Below, in pieces: positions 37,269-45,853 of a DNA stretch of 64,000 nucleotides. Every line of letters begins with the position of its first letter. Position 1 is the first letter of the stretch. The notes beneath the pieces were generated by a model. That model worked only from the letters and a program-made list of their open reading frames with translations. It ran no database searches and was not told the DNA's origin. Source of the stretch: Marinococcus luteus (GTDB lineage Bacteria > Bacillota > Bacilli > Bacillales > Marinococcaceae); NCBI RefSeq assembly GCF_900106595.1, contig NZ_FNNC01000001.1, positions 372,001-436,000 of the forward strand. Direction: 5' to 3'. Made by a program: the position numbers and the translations under genes.

Positions 37269-37463
37269 ATGAAAAATTTAAAATTAAAAGCAGCGCGGGT
37301 GGAGAAAAATTTATCCCAGCAGGAGCTTGCCGAACAGATTGGCGTCTCCCGCCAGACGATTGGACTGATTGAGCTCGGCAAATACAACCCGAGCCTGCAG
37401 CTGTGCCTTGCGATTTGCAAGGCCCTGGCCAAAACGCTCGATGACTTGTTTTGGGAGGAATAA
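37269..37463 (+). CDS. Small XRE-family HTH regulator, YozG-like
   Basis: 64 residues making a single Cro/C1 HTH: KAARVEKNLSQQELAEQIGV then SRQTIGLIELGKYNPSLQL. SD AGGAG before the ATG. Likely partner of the membrane gene before it. Confidence 0.85.
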   Translation: MKNLKLKAARVEKNLSQQELAEQIGVSRQTIGLIELGKYNPSLQLCLAICKALAKTLDDLFWEE

Positions 37464-37635
37464 AGCCTCCAGCCCGGCGACTGGATAAAAGCGCAGAAAT
37501 ATTTATTAGAAAATTATGAAATTAATGTTTGGAGTGTGGAAGAAAAGGTAATAGTACAAGCAACTATGATTCTAATAGTTGGTTGTAAAGTACCCGCCCC
37601 GGAGAAACACATCCTATTAGAAAGAAGGCGGAGAA

Positions 37636-38472
37636 ATGAAAAAAGTTGTTGGATCCATGTTAACTGGTGCGCTGGTGTTTAGTTTAGCTGGCGGAGGCAC
37701 AGCGTTGGCCGACAGTCATGATACGGAAGAGGGCGCATCGGAAGACAACGGGATGGTAAGAATTGTGCATGCCTCTCCTGATGCACCCGAAGTTGATGTG
37801 TACGTTGATGGAGAAGCTGTAGTCGAAGGGGCGGCTTTCAAGGATGCAACTGATTATTTGGAAGTACCGGAAGGCGAGCGCGAGATAGAGATATTTGCTG
37901 CTGGTGAAGAAGGCGAAGGCGATCCTGTATTGTCCGGCACGCTTGATGTGGAAGAGGGCGAAGCTTATACAGCTGCAGCTACAAACACGCTGGAAGACAT
38001 TGAGCTGAGCGTACTGGAAGACAATCAGGAAGCAGCAGAGGGAATGGCGAACGTAAGGGTTGCGCACTTTTCTCCTGACGCTCCAAATGTTGATGTAGCA
38101 GTAACAGACGGAGATATTTTGTTTGAAGATGCCCCGTTCACCGGTGTGACGGATTATATGGAAGTGGAAGCCGGATCTTATGATCTCGAAGTACGGCCGA
38201 CAGGAACCGAGGATGTAGTACTCGACCTTGCCGGTACGGAGCTTGAGGAAGGCATGAATTATTCTGTACTTGCTGTTGGCTTTGCAGAAGGCGATCCTGA
38301 ACTTGATGCCATTATACTTGCTACCCCTTCCAGTGAGAGTATGCCATCTGAAATGCCGCAGACTGGAGCAGCCGGAACAGATAATACGATGATGTACGTA
38401 TTGGCTGGCCTGTTAGCAGCTGGTCTTGGGGCTGGATACTATGCACGCCGCCGCGCGGGCGCTTCTTCATAG
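37636..38472 (+). CDS. DUF4397 cell-wall protein with sortase signal
   Basis: 278 residues. Signal peptide (MKKVVGSMLTGALVFSLAGG then TALADSHD). Two DUF4397 beta-rich repeats start MVRIVHASPDAPEVDVYVDG (about residue 38) and VRVAHFSPDAPNVDVAVTDG (about residue 140). The C-terminus is a wall-sorting signal: MPQTG near residue 237, a hydrophobic helix (MYVLAGLLAAGLGAGYY) and ARRRAGASS. MPQTG deviates from LPXTG. Its tail overlaps the sortase gene. Very acidic. Confidence 0.85.
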   Translation: MKKVVGSMLTGALVFSLAGGGTALADSHDTEEGASEDNGMVRIVHASPDAPEVDVYVDGEAVVEGAAFKDATDYLEVPEGEREIEIFAAGEEGEGDPVLSGTLDVEEGEAYTAAATNTLEDIELSVLEDNQEAAEGMANVRVAHFSPDAPNVDVAVTDGDILFEDAPFTGVTDYMEVEAGSYDLEVRPTGTEDVVLDLAGTELEEGMNYSVLAVGFAEGDPELDAIILATPSSESMPSEMPQTGAAGTDNTMMYVLAGLLAAGLGAGYYARRRAGASS

Positions 38473-39076
38473 CATTCTCTTCGCTTTCCTGGTTCTTTTT
38501 TTATCCGGTAGCTCAGAGGAATTCACGGAAGCGGAAACAGCTTATTCGGAAGCGTCAATAGAAGGGGCAGAAGCTTCGGAGGTCGGGGAGCGGACAGAGA
38601 CAGAGACACAGACAGCTTCATCAACTCAGTCGATTTCACCGGCATCAATCAGGATAAGCTCGATTGGGCTGGAAGCGGCAGTGGATGATATGGGATATAC
38701 GGAAAGTGGGGGAATGGAAGTGCCGGATAACGGGGAGGATACCGGATGGTTTTCGCCGGGATTCAAGCCGGGGCAGCAGGGGAATGCGGTCATCGCAGGC
38801 CATGTGAATGACCGTTCCGGTCCTGCTGTGTTTTACCATCTGGATAAACTCAGGCAGGGAGATTTGATTGAAGTAATCGATGAATCCGGGGAATCGATTA
38901 CTTTTGAAATGGAATCTGCTGAATCTTATCCGTATGACGATGCTCCGATCCAACAGATTTTCGGTGCCTCGAGCGAACGTTCGCTGCAGCTGATTACATG
39001 CACCGGAGAGTTCGACGATGAGGCCGGCACACACCGCGAAAGGCTGGTGGTCACCGCTTCCGTAGTGGAAGAGTAA
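38441..39076 (+). CDS. Class D/F-type sortase, gene overlaps its likely substrate
   Basis: 211 residues. A short N-terminal hydrophobic segment (SILFAFLVLFLSG) and an acidic stalk lead to the sortase barrel: RISSIGLEAAVDD, catalytic His 121 in VIAGHVNDRSG, Cys 187 in LQLITCTGEF, and an Arg in HRERLVVTA. ATG 38441 lies inside the end of the DUF4397 gene, a 32-base overlap in another frame, with only a weak SD, so translation is probably coupled. The adjacent MPQTG protein is the obvious substrate. Confidence 0.85.
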   Translation: MHAAARALLHSILFAFLVLFLSGSSEEFTEAETAYSEASIEGAEASEVGERTETETQTASSTQSISPASIRISSIGLEAAVDDMGYTESGGMEVPDNGEDTGWFSPGFKPGQQGNAVIAGHVNDRSGPAVFYHLDKLRQGDLIEVIDESGESITFEMESAESYPYDDAPIQQIFGASSERSLQLITCTGEFDDEAGTHRERLVVTASVVEE

Positions 39077-39101
39077 CGAAAGCCTGCTTTGGATTGAACG
39101 A

Positions 39102-39152
39102 AAACCTGAATTCTGGACACAGAAACAAGTGTTCATGATTCAGGTTTTTCAT
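39102..39152 (+). terminator. Terminator of the sortase operon
   Basis: AAACCTGAAT (39102-39111) pairs with ATTCAGGTTT (39138-39147), with inner ACAC/TGTT pairing and a T-rich tail. Confidence 0.8.
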
Positions 39153-39384
39153 TTTTTACGACAGTTTTGCTGTTTTATTGAGGGGGCCAAGGCCGGGGAC
39201 GGCGGTAAAAGTTGAAGGGAGAAAAAGAGCAGATATAAACCTGGGTTCAATACAGCAGCTGATTAAAAAAGATAGTTAAACGGTACAGATTTTTGTATGA
39301 TGGAATAAACAGAAGGAATATTTTTCAAGTCAGAAAAAGTTTCTCAGCCGCAGTACTACCTTTTGCAGAATCGGGCGATGTGTA

Positions 39385-40713
39385 ATGACTTTTCTATCAT
39401 GGTTGATGCGGAGCATGACGCCTCCGCAGATTCTTGCCTCCGGCTTTCTTATTGTTATTACGACAGGGACGGCGCTGTTAATGCTTCCGGTGTCCGTAAC
39501 GAGCCCAATCAGTATAATTGATGCGCTGTTTACGGCGGCCTCCGCCACGACGGTGACCGGCCTGGTGACGATCAGCCCGGGAAACGGCTTCACGGTGTTC
39601 GGCCAGACAGTGATTATGGTGATGATCCAGCTCGGCGGACTCGGGTTTATGGCGGTCACGGTTTTTATTGTGCTTCTGCTCGGTAAACGTATTGGCCTGC
39701 GCAGCCGGCTTCTCGTTCAGGAGTCGCTGAATCAGCCGGCGATGGGCGGGGTCGTGAAGCTTGTAAAGATTCTGGTGATTTTTTCTTTGAGCGTGGAATC
39801 GCTTGCAGCAGCCGCACTTGCCACCCAGTGGGTGCCGGAGTACGGGTGGGGCGAGGGCCTGTTTTACAGCGTGTTTCATGCAGTCTCAGCCTTTAACAAT
39901 GCCGGGTTCTCGCTCTGGGACAGCAACCTGATGCAGTACGCCGGCAATCCGGCGGTGAATATTGCAATCTCTTCTTCGTTTATTATCGGCGGCATCGGCT
40001 TTACGGTGTTGTATGACGTGTGGGAAAAGCGGAAATTCCGAACCCTGACGCTGCATTCGAAATTGATGATCGTCGGCACGCTGGTGCTGAATGTTGCAGC
40101 CGTGACTATCGTATTTTTGTTTGAATATATTAACCCGCAGACTGTTACTGCGTTAACGCTTGGGGAACAGCTGTGGACTTCCTATTTTCAGGCGGTATCG
40201 CCGAGAACAGCCGGGTTTAACACCGTCAACATTGCTGATATGCAGATTCAGACAATTGTCTTCATTATGATGCTTATGTTCATCGGTGCCGGCAGCGCCT
40301 CGACCGCAAGCGGTATTAAGCTGACAACGTTTTTGGTGATCATTCTGGCCGCGGTTAAATACATTAAACGCGAAGAAGATTTAACTGTTTTCCACCGCCG
40401 TATCGCCCCAGCCATTATTGAACGGGCGCTCGCGATTACGGTGCTCGGATTTGCCGTCGTCTTTTCGGGGATATTTATTTTGTCGCTGACCGAGCAGGCA
40501 TCATTTGAATACATTGTATTTGAGGTGTTTTCGGCGTTCGGTACGGTCGGCCTCACGATGGGGCTCACCGAATCTCTCAGTACGATTGGAAAAGTTGTGA
40601 TCATCGGTATCATGTTTGTCGGCCGTGTCGGCTCGGTGACGCTCGCCTTTTCTCTGGCCAAACCGAAAAAAACGCACGTGCGCTATCCTCGGGGCGATAT
40701 TTTTACCGGGTAA
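39385..40713 (+). CDS. ktrB: TrkH/KtrB family K+ transporter subunit
   Basis: 442 residues with the four pore-loop repeats of the TrkH/KtrB family: SASATTVTGLVTI, SAFNNAGFSLW, SPRTAGFNTVNI and SAFGTVGLTMG. The Gly of each selectivity filter is present. No KtrA/TrkA RCK gene is adjacent; B. subtilis also keeps KtrD apart from KtrC. Start ATG 39385 has no good SD. Confidence 0.9.
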   Translation: MTFLSWLMRSMTPPQILASGFLIVITTGTALLMLPVSVTSPISIIDALFTAASATTVTGLVTISPGNGFTVFGQTVIMVMIQLGGLGFMAVTVFIVLLLGKRIGLRSRLLVQESLNQPAMGGVVKLVKILVIFSLSVESLAAAALATQWVPEYGWGEGLFYSVFHAVSAFNNAGFSLWDSNLMQYAGNPAVNIAISSSFIIGGIGFTVLYDVWEKRKFRTLTLHSKLMIVGTLVLNVAAVTIVFLFEYINPQTVTALTLGEQLWTSYFQAVSPRTAGFNTVNIADMQIQTIVFIMMLMFIGAGSASTASGIKLTTFLVIILAAVKYIKREEDLTVFHRRIAPAIIERALAITVLGFAVVFSGIFILSLTEQASFEYIVFEVFSAFGTVGLTMGLTESLSTIGKVVIIGIMFVGRVGSVTLAFSLAKPKKTHVRYPRGDIFTG

Positions 40714-40742
40714 ATCCTGCAGCCTGAAAATATAAAATAAAG

Positions 40743-40779
40743 CAGCCGTTTCCTGAAAAGCAACAGGAGCGGCTGTTTT
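40743..40779. terminator. Terminator between ktrB and the VOC gene
   Basis: CAGCCG...CGGCTG extended stem (CAGCCGTTTCCTG with CAGGAGCGGCTG) around an 8-base loop, then TTTTA; A-rich on the other side, so usable by both convergent genes. Confidence 0.8.
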
Positions 40780-40808
40780 ATTTTATTGAAAAGCTACTGT
40801 TTCATTCG

Positions 40809-41243
40809 TTAATTCGCCCGTTTTTCCTCCCAGAACCGCTTGCGCTCCTCAAAACTCACTTCCTCATACAACTGGTGCAGCATCCAGATATAGCCAAAGG
40901 GATCCATAAAAATAGCATTTGCTACGCCGTGATCAGGCAGGTTCGTGACCGGCTGTACTTCATGGCAGCCCGCGTCGATGGCTTTGGCATAGGTCTCCTC
41001 GATGTCTGGTACCGTGATGTTAAACCAGAGGGTTTTTGGGTCGTCCGGGGTGGGGGCGGTCAAGTGGAAGGCCGGGTTTTCATCCAACAGATGGAACGGG
41101 ACATCGTACAAAGTGAAGAGGACTTCATTTTCACCCCGGGAAAAGTCCGAAACCTCCACTGTTTCAATATCAAATATTTTTTCATACAGCTCCAGCGCTT
41201 TTAAACTGTCGGTAACCACCATATCGATTTCGACGCCAACCAT
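40809..41243 (-). CDS. VOC family (glyoxalase/dioxygenase fold) protein
   Basis: 144 residues with paired beta-alpha-beta-beta-beta modules: EIDMVVTDSLKALELYEKIF and LWFNITVPDIEETYAKAIDA, ending in IFMDPFGYIWMLHQL. ATG 41243 has GGAGAGGGAG 8 bases upstream; the in-frame GTG at 41252 lies inside that SD. Substrate unknown; could be a lyase or antibiotic-resistance-like binding protein. Confidence 0.85.
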   Translation of the reverse strand: MVGVEIDMVVTDSLKALELYEKIFDIETVEVSDFSRGENEVLFTLYDVPFHLLDENPAFHLTAPTPDDPKTLWFNITVPDIEETYAKAIDAGCHEVQPVTNLPDHGVANAIFMDPFGYIWMLHQLYEEVSFEERKRFWEEKRAN

Positions 41244-41440
41244 AATACACACTCCCTCTCCAGGTTAGTAAGTATCTCCTCATATGGTTAATGCAAGTGT
41301 ATTACTGGTTTCTACTTCTGGTATTAAATTTCCTTTCTCCTTCAAGTTATTCCTTGAACTCGCTATCAGCAGGGTAAATATTTTCGTCCAGTGCGCATAG
41401 CGTAATGATTATTAATTTTTATATGAAAATACTTTTGGAT

Positions 41441-41466
41441 GTTTCAAGTTGTCATGAAAAGGAAAT
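41441..41466 (+). promoter_or_regulatory. Possible SigB promoter ahead of the GSP39-type SDR
   Basis: GTTTCA, 14 bases, GGAAAT resembles the SigB consensus GTTTAA-N12-15-GGGWAT with two or three mismatches, 45 bases before the start. The homologous gsp39-type gene is a SigB gene in B. subtilis. Confidence 0.35.
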
Positions 41467-41511
41467 GAAAATGCATATAAATAAGTTATGTAAATAAAGG
41501 AGATTTTCAGC

Positions 41512-42399
41512 ATGACACAGGATCCACGCAAACAGTATTATCATGACGACTATCCAAAGCAGTACCAGGATCCGCCTGGTGTGCAGAAATATATGAATCC
41601 GCAGCCGGACTGCGGCGAAAGCAGCTATGAAGGCACCGGACAATTAAAGGGACGAAAAGCGCTCATTACCGGCGGCGATTCCGGTATCGGCCGGGCCGCG
41701 GCGATTGCGTACGCCCGCGAAGGAGCCGACGTAGCGATCAACTATCTGCCGGACGAAGAGCCGGATGCGCAGGACGTAAAAGAAATGATTGAACAGGCCG
41801 GGCGTAAAGCGGTGCTTCTGCCGGGAGATCTGAGAAGCGAAACATTCTCCCGCGAACTCGTACAGTCCGCAGTGGACGAACTCGGCGGGCTGGACATTCT
41901 CGCGCTTGTTGCCGGCAAACAGCAGGCTGTGAAAGACATTGCTGACCTTACGACCGAACAGATCGTCTCCACGTTTGAAACAAACGTATTCTCCATGTAC
42001 TGGATGACCCAGGAAGCGCTGCCGCATATGCCGGAGGGCGGTTCGATCATAACAATGACTTCCATTGAAGGCTATAATCCATCGCCGATGCTTCTGGACT
42101 ATGCCGCTACCAAAAGCACTATCATCGGGTTTACGAAAGCACTGGCCAAGCAGGTGGCCTCCCAGGGCATCCGCGTAAACTCGGTCGCACCGGGACCATT
42201 CTGGTCGCCGCTGCAGATTTCCGGCGGTCAGCCGGGCGAAAATATCCCGAAATTTGGGGAAGAAACGCCGGAGACGCCGCTCGGGCGTGCCGGCCAGCCA
42301 GTGGAGCTTTCCGGAGTATATGTATTTCTTGCCTCCGATCAGGCAAGCTACGTGACCGGCCACGTCTACAGCGCGACTGGCGGCTTAAACGCCAATTAA
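41512..42399 (+). CDS. SDR oxidoreductase, general stress protein 39 type
   Basis: 295 residues with the long N-terminal extension of the GSP39/YhxC group ([20 protein letters not shown] then [20 protein letters not shown]). Catalytic Ser is in [10 protein letters not shown] and Y-x3-K in [20 protein letters not shown]. Likely stress-related; substrate unknown. Confidence 0.88.
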   Translation: MTQDPRKQYYHDDYPKQYQDPPGVQKYMNPQPDCGESSYEGTGQLKGRKALITGGDSGIGRAAAIAYAREGADVAINYLPDEEPDAQDVKEMIEQAGRKAVLLPGDLRSETFSRELVQSAVDELGGLDILALVAGKQQAVKDIADLTTEQIVSTFETNVFSMYWMTQEALPHMPEGGSIITMTSIEGYNPSPMLLDYAATKSTIIGFTKALAKQVASQGIRVNSVAPGPFWSPLQISGGQPGENIPKFGEETPETPLGRAGQPVELSGVYVFLASDQASYVTGHVYSATGGLNAN

Positions 42400-42413
42400 T
42401 AAAGACAGACAAA

Positions 42414-42451
42414 AAGCACCCATTTTCCGGCTTCACGGGAAATGGGTGCTT
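42414..42451. terminator. Bidirectional terminator after the SDR
   Basis: AAGCACCCATTTTCC pairs perfectly with GGGAAATGGGTGCTT around a short loop; serves the convergent HxlR gene as well. Confidence 0.88.
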
Positions 42452-42458
42452 GATTTAT

Positions 42459-42818
42459 TTAGGACAGCTTTTCTTCCTGCGCCCCGGGCTCCTCTGCCTG
42501 CTTGCGTGCGACGTGAGAGCTTCCCCACTCGTGCATCGCTTCGAGAATCGGCTCCAGGCTCCGGCCATATTCGGTAATGGAATATTCCACTTTGGGCGGA
42601 ATCTCCGGGTAAATGACGCGCTGGATGATGTCCTCATCCTCGAGCTCGCGCAGCTGCTTGGTGAGCATGCGCTGGGTGATGCCCGGCATTTTTCGTTTTA
42701 ATACGCTGAAGCGCTGCGTGCCGTCATTAAGCAGATGCACAAGAATAACAGGCTTCCATTTGCCGACAAGTATGCCGAGTGCCTCCTGAAACTGACAGAA
42801 TTCGGGTTCTTTTTTCAA
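42459..42818 (-). CDS. HxlR family transcriptional regulator
   Basis: 119 residues. HxlR winged HTH: GILVGKWKPVILVHLLNDGT, then MPGITQRMLTKQLRELEDED and a KVEYSITEYGRSLEP wing. Cys 8 (EFCQFQEAL) is the conserved redox-sensing N-terminal Cys of YodB-like members. The start is TTG 42818, 9 bases after AAGGAG; the GTG at 42827 overlaps that SD. Divergent from the azoreductase, matching YodB-AzoR control in Bacillus. Confidence 0.88.
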   Translation of the reverse strand: MKKEPEFCQFQEALGILVGKWKPVILVHLLNDGTQRFSVLKRKMPGITQRMLTKQLRELEDEDIIQRVIYPEIPPKVEYSITEYGRSLEPILEAMHEWGSSHVARKQAEEPGAQEEKLS

Positions 42819-42881
42819 TGGTGCCACTCCTTAGTATGATTTTATAAAGCAGGTATGTAGGTCTTTGCTTACATGCAATCC

Positions 42882-42895
42882 AGTATGTACATACT
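42882..42895. promoter_or_regulatory. Palindromic operator candidate for HxlR
   Basis: AGTATGTACATACT is a perfect 14-base palindrome in the divergent region, with related GTATG half-sites nearby (42834, 42853). Probably bound by the HxlR protein. Confidence 0.55.
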
Positions 42896-43065
42896 ACCAC
42901 GTCCTGTCCGGAAAACGAATTGTTTTGCTTCTGCCCGCGGGAAGCCGCCATTGGTACCCTCGAGGGAACTATACCACTTTTATGTGCGTACTTGTTTTCG
43001 CGTCCGGAGCGGCTAAAATAAGAAGAGCAGAGAAAATTAATCATTTAAGAAAAAGAGGGATAGCT

Positions 43066-43701
43066 GTGAACGTATTACTAGTAAAAGCAAACAACCGCCC
43101 GGATGGCATTTCCACGAAAATGTACGAAACGTTTCTGGCAAACGTGCAGGACGCGGGCGCATTGAACGTGCAGACCTACGACGTGTTTGAAGAGGATACA
43201 CCGTATTTTGGCCAGGACTTCTTTGACGCCTTCGGCCGCCTTGCGACAGACGGTGAGCCAACCGAGATGGACCGCCGGGTACTTGCTGCGAAGCAGAAAG
43301 CAAAGGACGCCTTCAGCGCGGCTGATCTGGTCGTATTTGCCTTCCCGTTGTGGAACTTGACGATCCCGGCCAAGCTGCAGACCTTTATCGACTATATCGC
43401 CGAAGCCGGCTACACGTTTAAATACAGCCCGGAAGGCGCGCTTGTGCCGCTCATGCCGGAGAAAAAAGTGATCTTTCTGAACGCCCGCGGCGGCGTGTAT
43501 TCCGCTCCGGAAATGGCTGGCATGGATATGGCGCTTGCGTACATGCAGAACATTTTTGGCGGCCTGTACGGCATGGATATTGTAGATGAAGTGGTAATTG
43601 AAGGCCATAACGCCAACCCGGACCAGGCAGAGGAAATCATCGAAGCAGGTCTGAAGGAAGTTGCTGAAGCCGCTTCACGCGTGGCTTACCAAGAAGTATA
43701 A
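43066..43701 (+). CDS. azoR: FMN-dependent NADH:quinone reductase/azoreductase
   Basis: 211 residues, the normal AzoR length: NVLLVKANNRPDGISTKMYE, VVFAFPLWNLTIPAKLQTFI, and LNARGGVYS FMN contacts. GTG 43066 has AAGAGGGA upstream; the longer frame has no SD. Detoxifies quinones and azo compounds; likely induced through the divergent HxlR sensor. Confidence 0.9.
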   Translation: MNVLLVKANNRPDGISTKMYETFLANVQDAGALNVQTYDVFEEDTPYFGQDFFDAFGRLATDGEPTEMDRRVLAAKQKAKDAFSAADLVVFAFPLWNLTIPAKLQTFIDYIAEAGYTFKYSPEGALVPLMPEKKVIFLNARGGVYSAPEMAGMDMALAYMQNIFGGLYGMDIVDEVVIEGHNANPDQAEEIIEAGLKEVAEAASRVAYQEV

Positions 43702-43711
43702 TGAATCGATC

Positions 43712-43747
43712 AACCCGTTCGGCAGGAAACTGCCGGGCGGGTTTTTT
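43712..43747 (+). terminator. Terminator of azoR
   Basis: AACCCGTTCGGCAG-GAAA-CTGCCGGGCGGGTT with T6. Confidence 0.9.
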
Positions 43748-43838
43748 CATGCGGAAATATAGAAGCAGGATACATAAAAGGAAATTTATGCTAAATTGCA
43801 TTTATAATATTTTAGGTAATGGAAGGTAGGGGAAGAGC

Positions 43839-44129
43839 ATGGAAGCAGGGCGCACCCGAACGCGTACGACGCTTGTTTTCTTGTTAAACGGCCTGGTTTT
43901 TATTTGGTTGTTTATCTTCAATATTGTTGCATTCACGGGGCATATCTATCTGGGAAATACCGCCATGTCCTTCCCACTATTATTGATAGCCAACGTTCTG
44001 CTCATATGGAATTACACCGGCGGGGCGAAGGAGAGCATCAACCGGAACGAAGCGGCATTTTTCAGGATACTGGCGGCGCTTCTGCTTATGAGCACGATGA
44101 GCTTCGTGCTTGCAGAGATAATTAATTGA
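43839..44129 (+). CDS. Small membrane protein 1 of a four-gene operon
   Basis: 96 residues with three hydrophobic helices (LVFLLNGLVFIWLFIFNIVAF; MSFPLLLIANVLLIW; FRILAALLLMSTMSFVLA). SD GGTAGGGGAAG before the ATG. Unknown family; first of four consecutive tiny membrane genes. Confidence 0.6.
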   Translation: MEAGRTRTRTTLVFLLNGLVFIWLFIFNIVAFTGHIYLGNTAMSFPLLLIANVLLIWNYTGGAKESINRNEAAFFRILAALLLMSTMSFVLAEIIN

Positions 44130-44148
44130 TTCAAAGAAAGGTGATAGC

Positions 44149-44340
44149 ATGCCGGAATTTTTTCCTATCGCAGGAGTTCTTGGTCTCCTAATGAGTTTTC
44201 TGCTTAAGGTATGGATCGTCCCAAAAGAAGCAGTATTGCTGAGAGACACTAAAGGACAATATGAAGTATCAACACAACAGGTTATTTATTTTCCTGAGAG
44301 GGGGCTTTCCAATGACCATCCGGCAAATAACGGTTCTTAG
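44149..44340 (+). CDS. Small membrane protein 2 of a four-gene operon
   Basis: 63 residues with an N-terminal helix (FFPIAGVLGLLMSFLLKVWI) then a polar tail (KEAVLLRDTKGQYEVSTQQV). SD GAAAGGTGA. Its end overlaps the next gene by 29 bases. Confidence 0.55.
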   Translation: MPEFFPIAGVLGLLMSFLLKVWIVPKEAVLLRDTKGQYEVSTQQVIYFPERGLSNDHPANNGS

Positions 44341-44503
44341 TGCATTGATCATATCAATTGCTGTACTTCTTTGCATGGCCTATTTTGAAACGGAAATACT
44401 CGCCGTTATGATACCGCTGGCTATAGTGGCTGTAATCGGGGCAGGCTCTCTTACAGCTGATGTTATTAAAAATAAGCGGCAAGGGGAAAAGGAAAACTCA
44501 TGA
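44312..44503 (+). CDS. Small membrane protein 3 of a four-gene operon
   Basis: 63 residues, two helices (VLSALIISIAVLLCMAYF; ILAVMIPLAIVAVIGAGSL) and a basic tail. ATG 44312 is 8 bases after GAGAGGGGG. Stop overlaps the next start by ATGA, so the two are coupled. Confidence 0.6.
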   Translation: MTIRQITVLSALIISIAVLLCMAYFETEILAVMIPLAIVAVIGAGSLTADVIKNKRQGEKENS

Positions 44504-44790
44504 CGATATTTACCGAAGCATTGCTGATTCTGCTGTTGTTATTGATTCCGGTGGGGCTTGTATCCATCGCGTTATATGCAGTGCTTGCGCCGGTGAACTG
44601 GAAAATACATATGCTGCTCACGCTCGGATATGTGCTTATTACAGGCGTAGTCTCTCTGGTAAGTGCAGCCGTTGCGGGCTGGCGAAGCGGAGCATTTGAA
44701 GCAGGGGAAGTCATGTACACGTTTACCACGATTACAGTTTGTATGATTGTCGGCCTTGGCGGCTATTCTCTGTTTCGGCAATATTTATAG
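44500..44790 (+). CDS. Small membrane protein 4 of a four-gene operon
   Basis: 96 residues with three helices (ALLILLLLLIPVGLVSIALY; LTLGYVLITGVVSLVSAAV; FTTITVCMIVGLGGYSLF). Begins within the stop of gene 3. No family recognised for any of the four. Confidence 0.6.
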   Translation: MTIFTEALLILLLLLIPVGLVSIALYAVLAPVNWKIHMLLTLGYVLITGVVSLVSAAVAGWRSGAFEAGEVMYTFTTITVCMIVGLGGYSLFRQYL

Positions 44791-44998
44791 CTGAGCGCTC
44801 CAGCATTTAAAAATTAAAGGGAAATATCCATATTTATGTGTAAATATAGAAGCACAACAGGCATTTTATCGTGAAAATTTGTTTGAAATATTAATAGTTC
44901 GGAAAACATATATGTATGAGCAATTAATATTAAAGCAGAATTATCGATTCAGCGAACGAATGCCTACAGCTGATGGTACGATTAAAGGAGATGATTAT

Positions 44999-45277
44999 AT
45001 GGCAGAGGAAAACAAGAACAGTAAGGAAAATAAGGGCTACGGCTGGGTGGCTACAGGCAGCCTGATTGGCGGATCCCTTCCGCTTATCACACGTAAAATC
45101 AAAAAAGGCCTGACGCCGGACGGCGACGATAAAAGCAAGAAAAAAGACAAAAAGAAGAAATCGAAAAAACCGCGTTATATTTTGAACAAGAAGAGTGCGC
45201 CTAAAAAATTGGCAAAGCAGAAAAAGCGCCTGAAGAAAAAGGCGAAAGGCAAGCTGCCGAAAAAACTGAAAAAATAA
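44999..45277 (+). CDS. Small lysine-rich protein, unknown
   Basis: 92 residues. N-terminus MAEENKNSKENKGYGWVATG, a short hydrophobic part (SLIGGSLPLITRK), then more than 50 residues dominated by Lys. ATG 44999 follows AAAGGAG; the in-frame upstream ATG at 44912 has no SD. Could bind nucleic acid or sit at a membrane surface; inference. A terminator follows at 45291. Confidence 0.6.
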   Translation: MAEENKNSKENKGYGWVATGSLIGGSLPLITRKIKKGLTPDGDDKSKKKDKKKKSKKPRYILNKKSAPKKLAKQKKRLKKKAKGKLPKKLKK

Positions 45278-45290
45278 TTGCAGTACAAAG

Positions 45291-45320
45291 CCCTCCAGCT
45301 TCCTGGAGGGTTATTTTTTT
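45291..45320 (+). terminator. Terminator of the lysine-rich gene
   Basis: CCCTCCAG-CTTC-CTGGAGGG followed by TTATTTTTTT. Confidence 0.9.
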
Positions 45321-45412
45321 CGGGAATTTTACAAAAAAATTAGTTTCAACATTGAAATATGCATATATAATTAATAGTGAAAACACCATTACTTTCGAAT
45401 AAGGAGGAAAGC

Positions 45413-45853
45413 ATGATGGCAGATTTAACACCTAATCGCCGTAATCGTGGATTTTTCCCGGACCTTTCTCGTGGTTTTGGATTTGGAGATTTGCTGAATG
45501 ACCATTTCCTTGAGCCTCTGCAGGACATGAACAAGTTCAAGCTCGACGTTCGCGAAGAAGACAAAGAATATGTAGTCGAAGCGGAACTTCCGGGCTTTCA
45601 CAAAGAGGATATCCAGGTGGAGTACGGTGCACCGGTACTCTCGATAAGCGCGAAGCGGGAGGAAAAGCAGGACATCGACCATGACGACTACGTGCACCGA
45701 GAGCGCAGCTACGGCGAATTCCGCCGGCGCATAACGCTTGAGAATATTAAAGAGGACGAAATCCAGGCTTCTTTTAAAAATGGCGTATTGAAACTGCAGC
45801 TGCCAAAAGAGGACAAACGGTCTGTAACTAAAAAACAAATCGATATTCAATAG
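45413..45853 (+). CDS. Hsp20/alpha-crystallin small heat-shock protein
   Basis: 146 residues. Alpha-crystallin domain from FKLDVREEDKEYVVEAELPG to ITLENIKEDEIQASFKNGVL with the conserved end motif GVLKLQLPK. N-terminus contains FPDLSRGFGFGDLLNDHF. ATG 45413 follows AAGGAGG; the longer frame to 45377 has no SD. A holdase chaperone; no HrcA CIRCE element is seen upstream. Confidence 0.9.
   Translation: MMADLTPNRRNRGFFPDLSRGFGFGDLLNDHFLEPLQDMNKFKLDVREEDKEYVVEAELPGFHKEDIQVEYGAPVLSISAKREEKQDIDHDDYVHRERSYGEFRRRITLENIKEDEIQASFKNGVLKLQLPKEDKRSVTKKQIDIQ

Noticed and set aside
39148-39384. Riboswitch ahead of the K+ transporter gene
   Set aside because: I looked for a c-di-AMP element, common for K+ transport genes, and saw no conserved motif.
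41644-42363. 239-residue minus-strand frame opposite the GSP39-type SDR
   Set aside because: A shadow of a clear SDR; no SD or domain.
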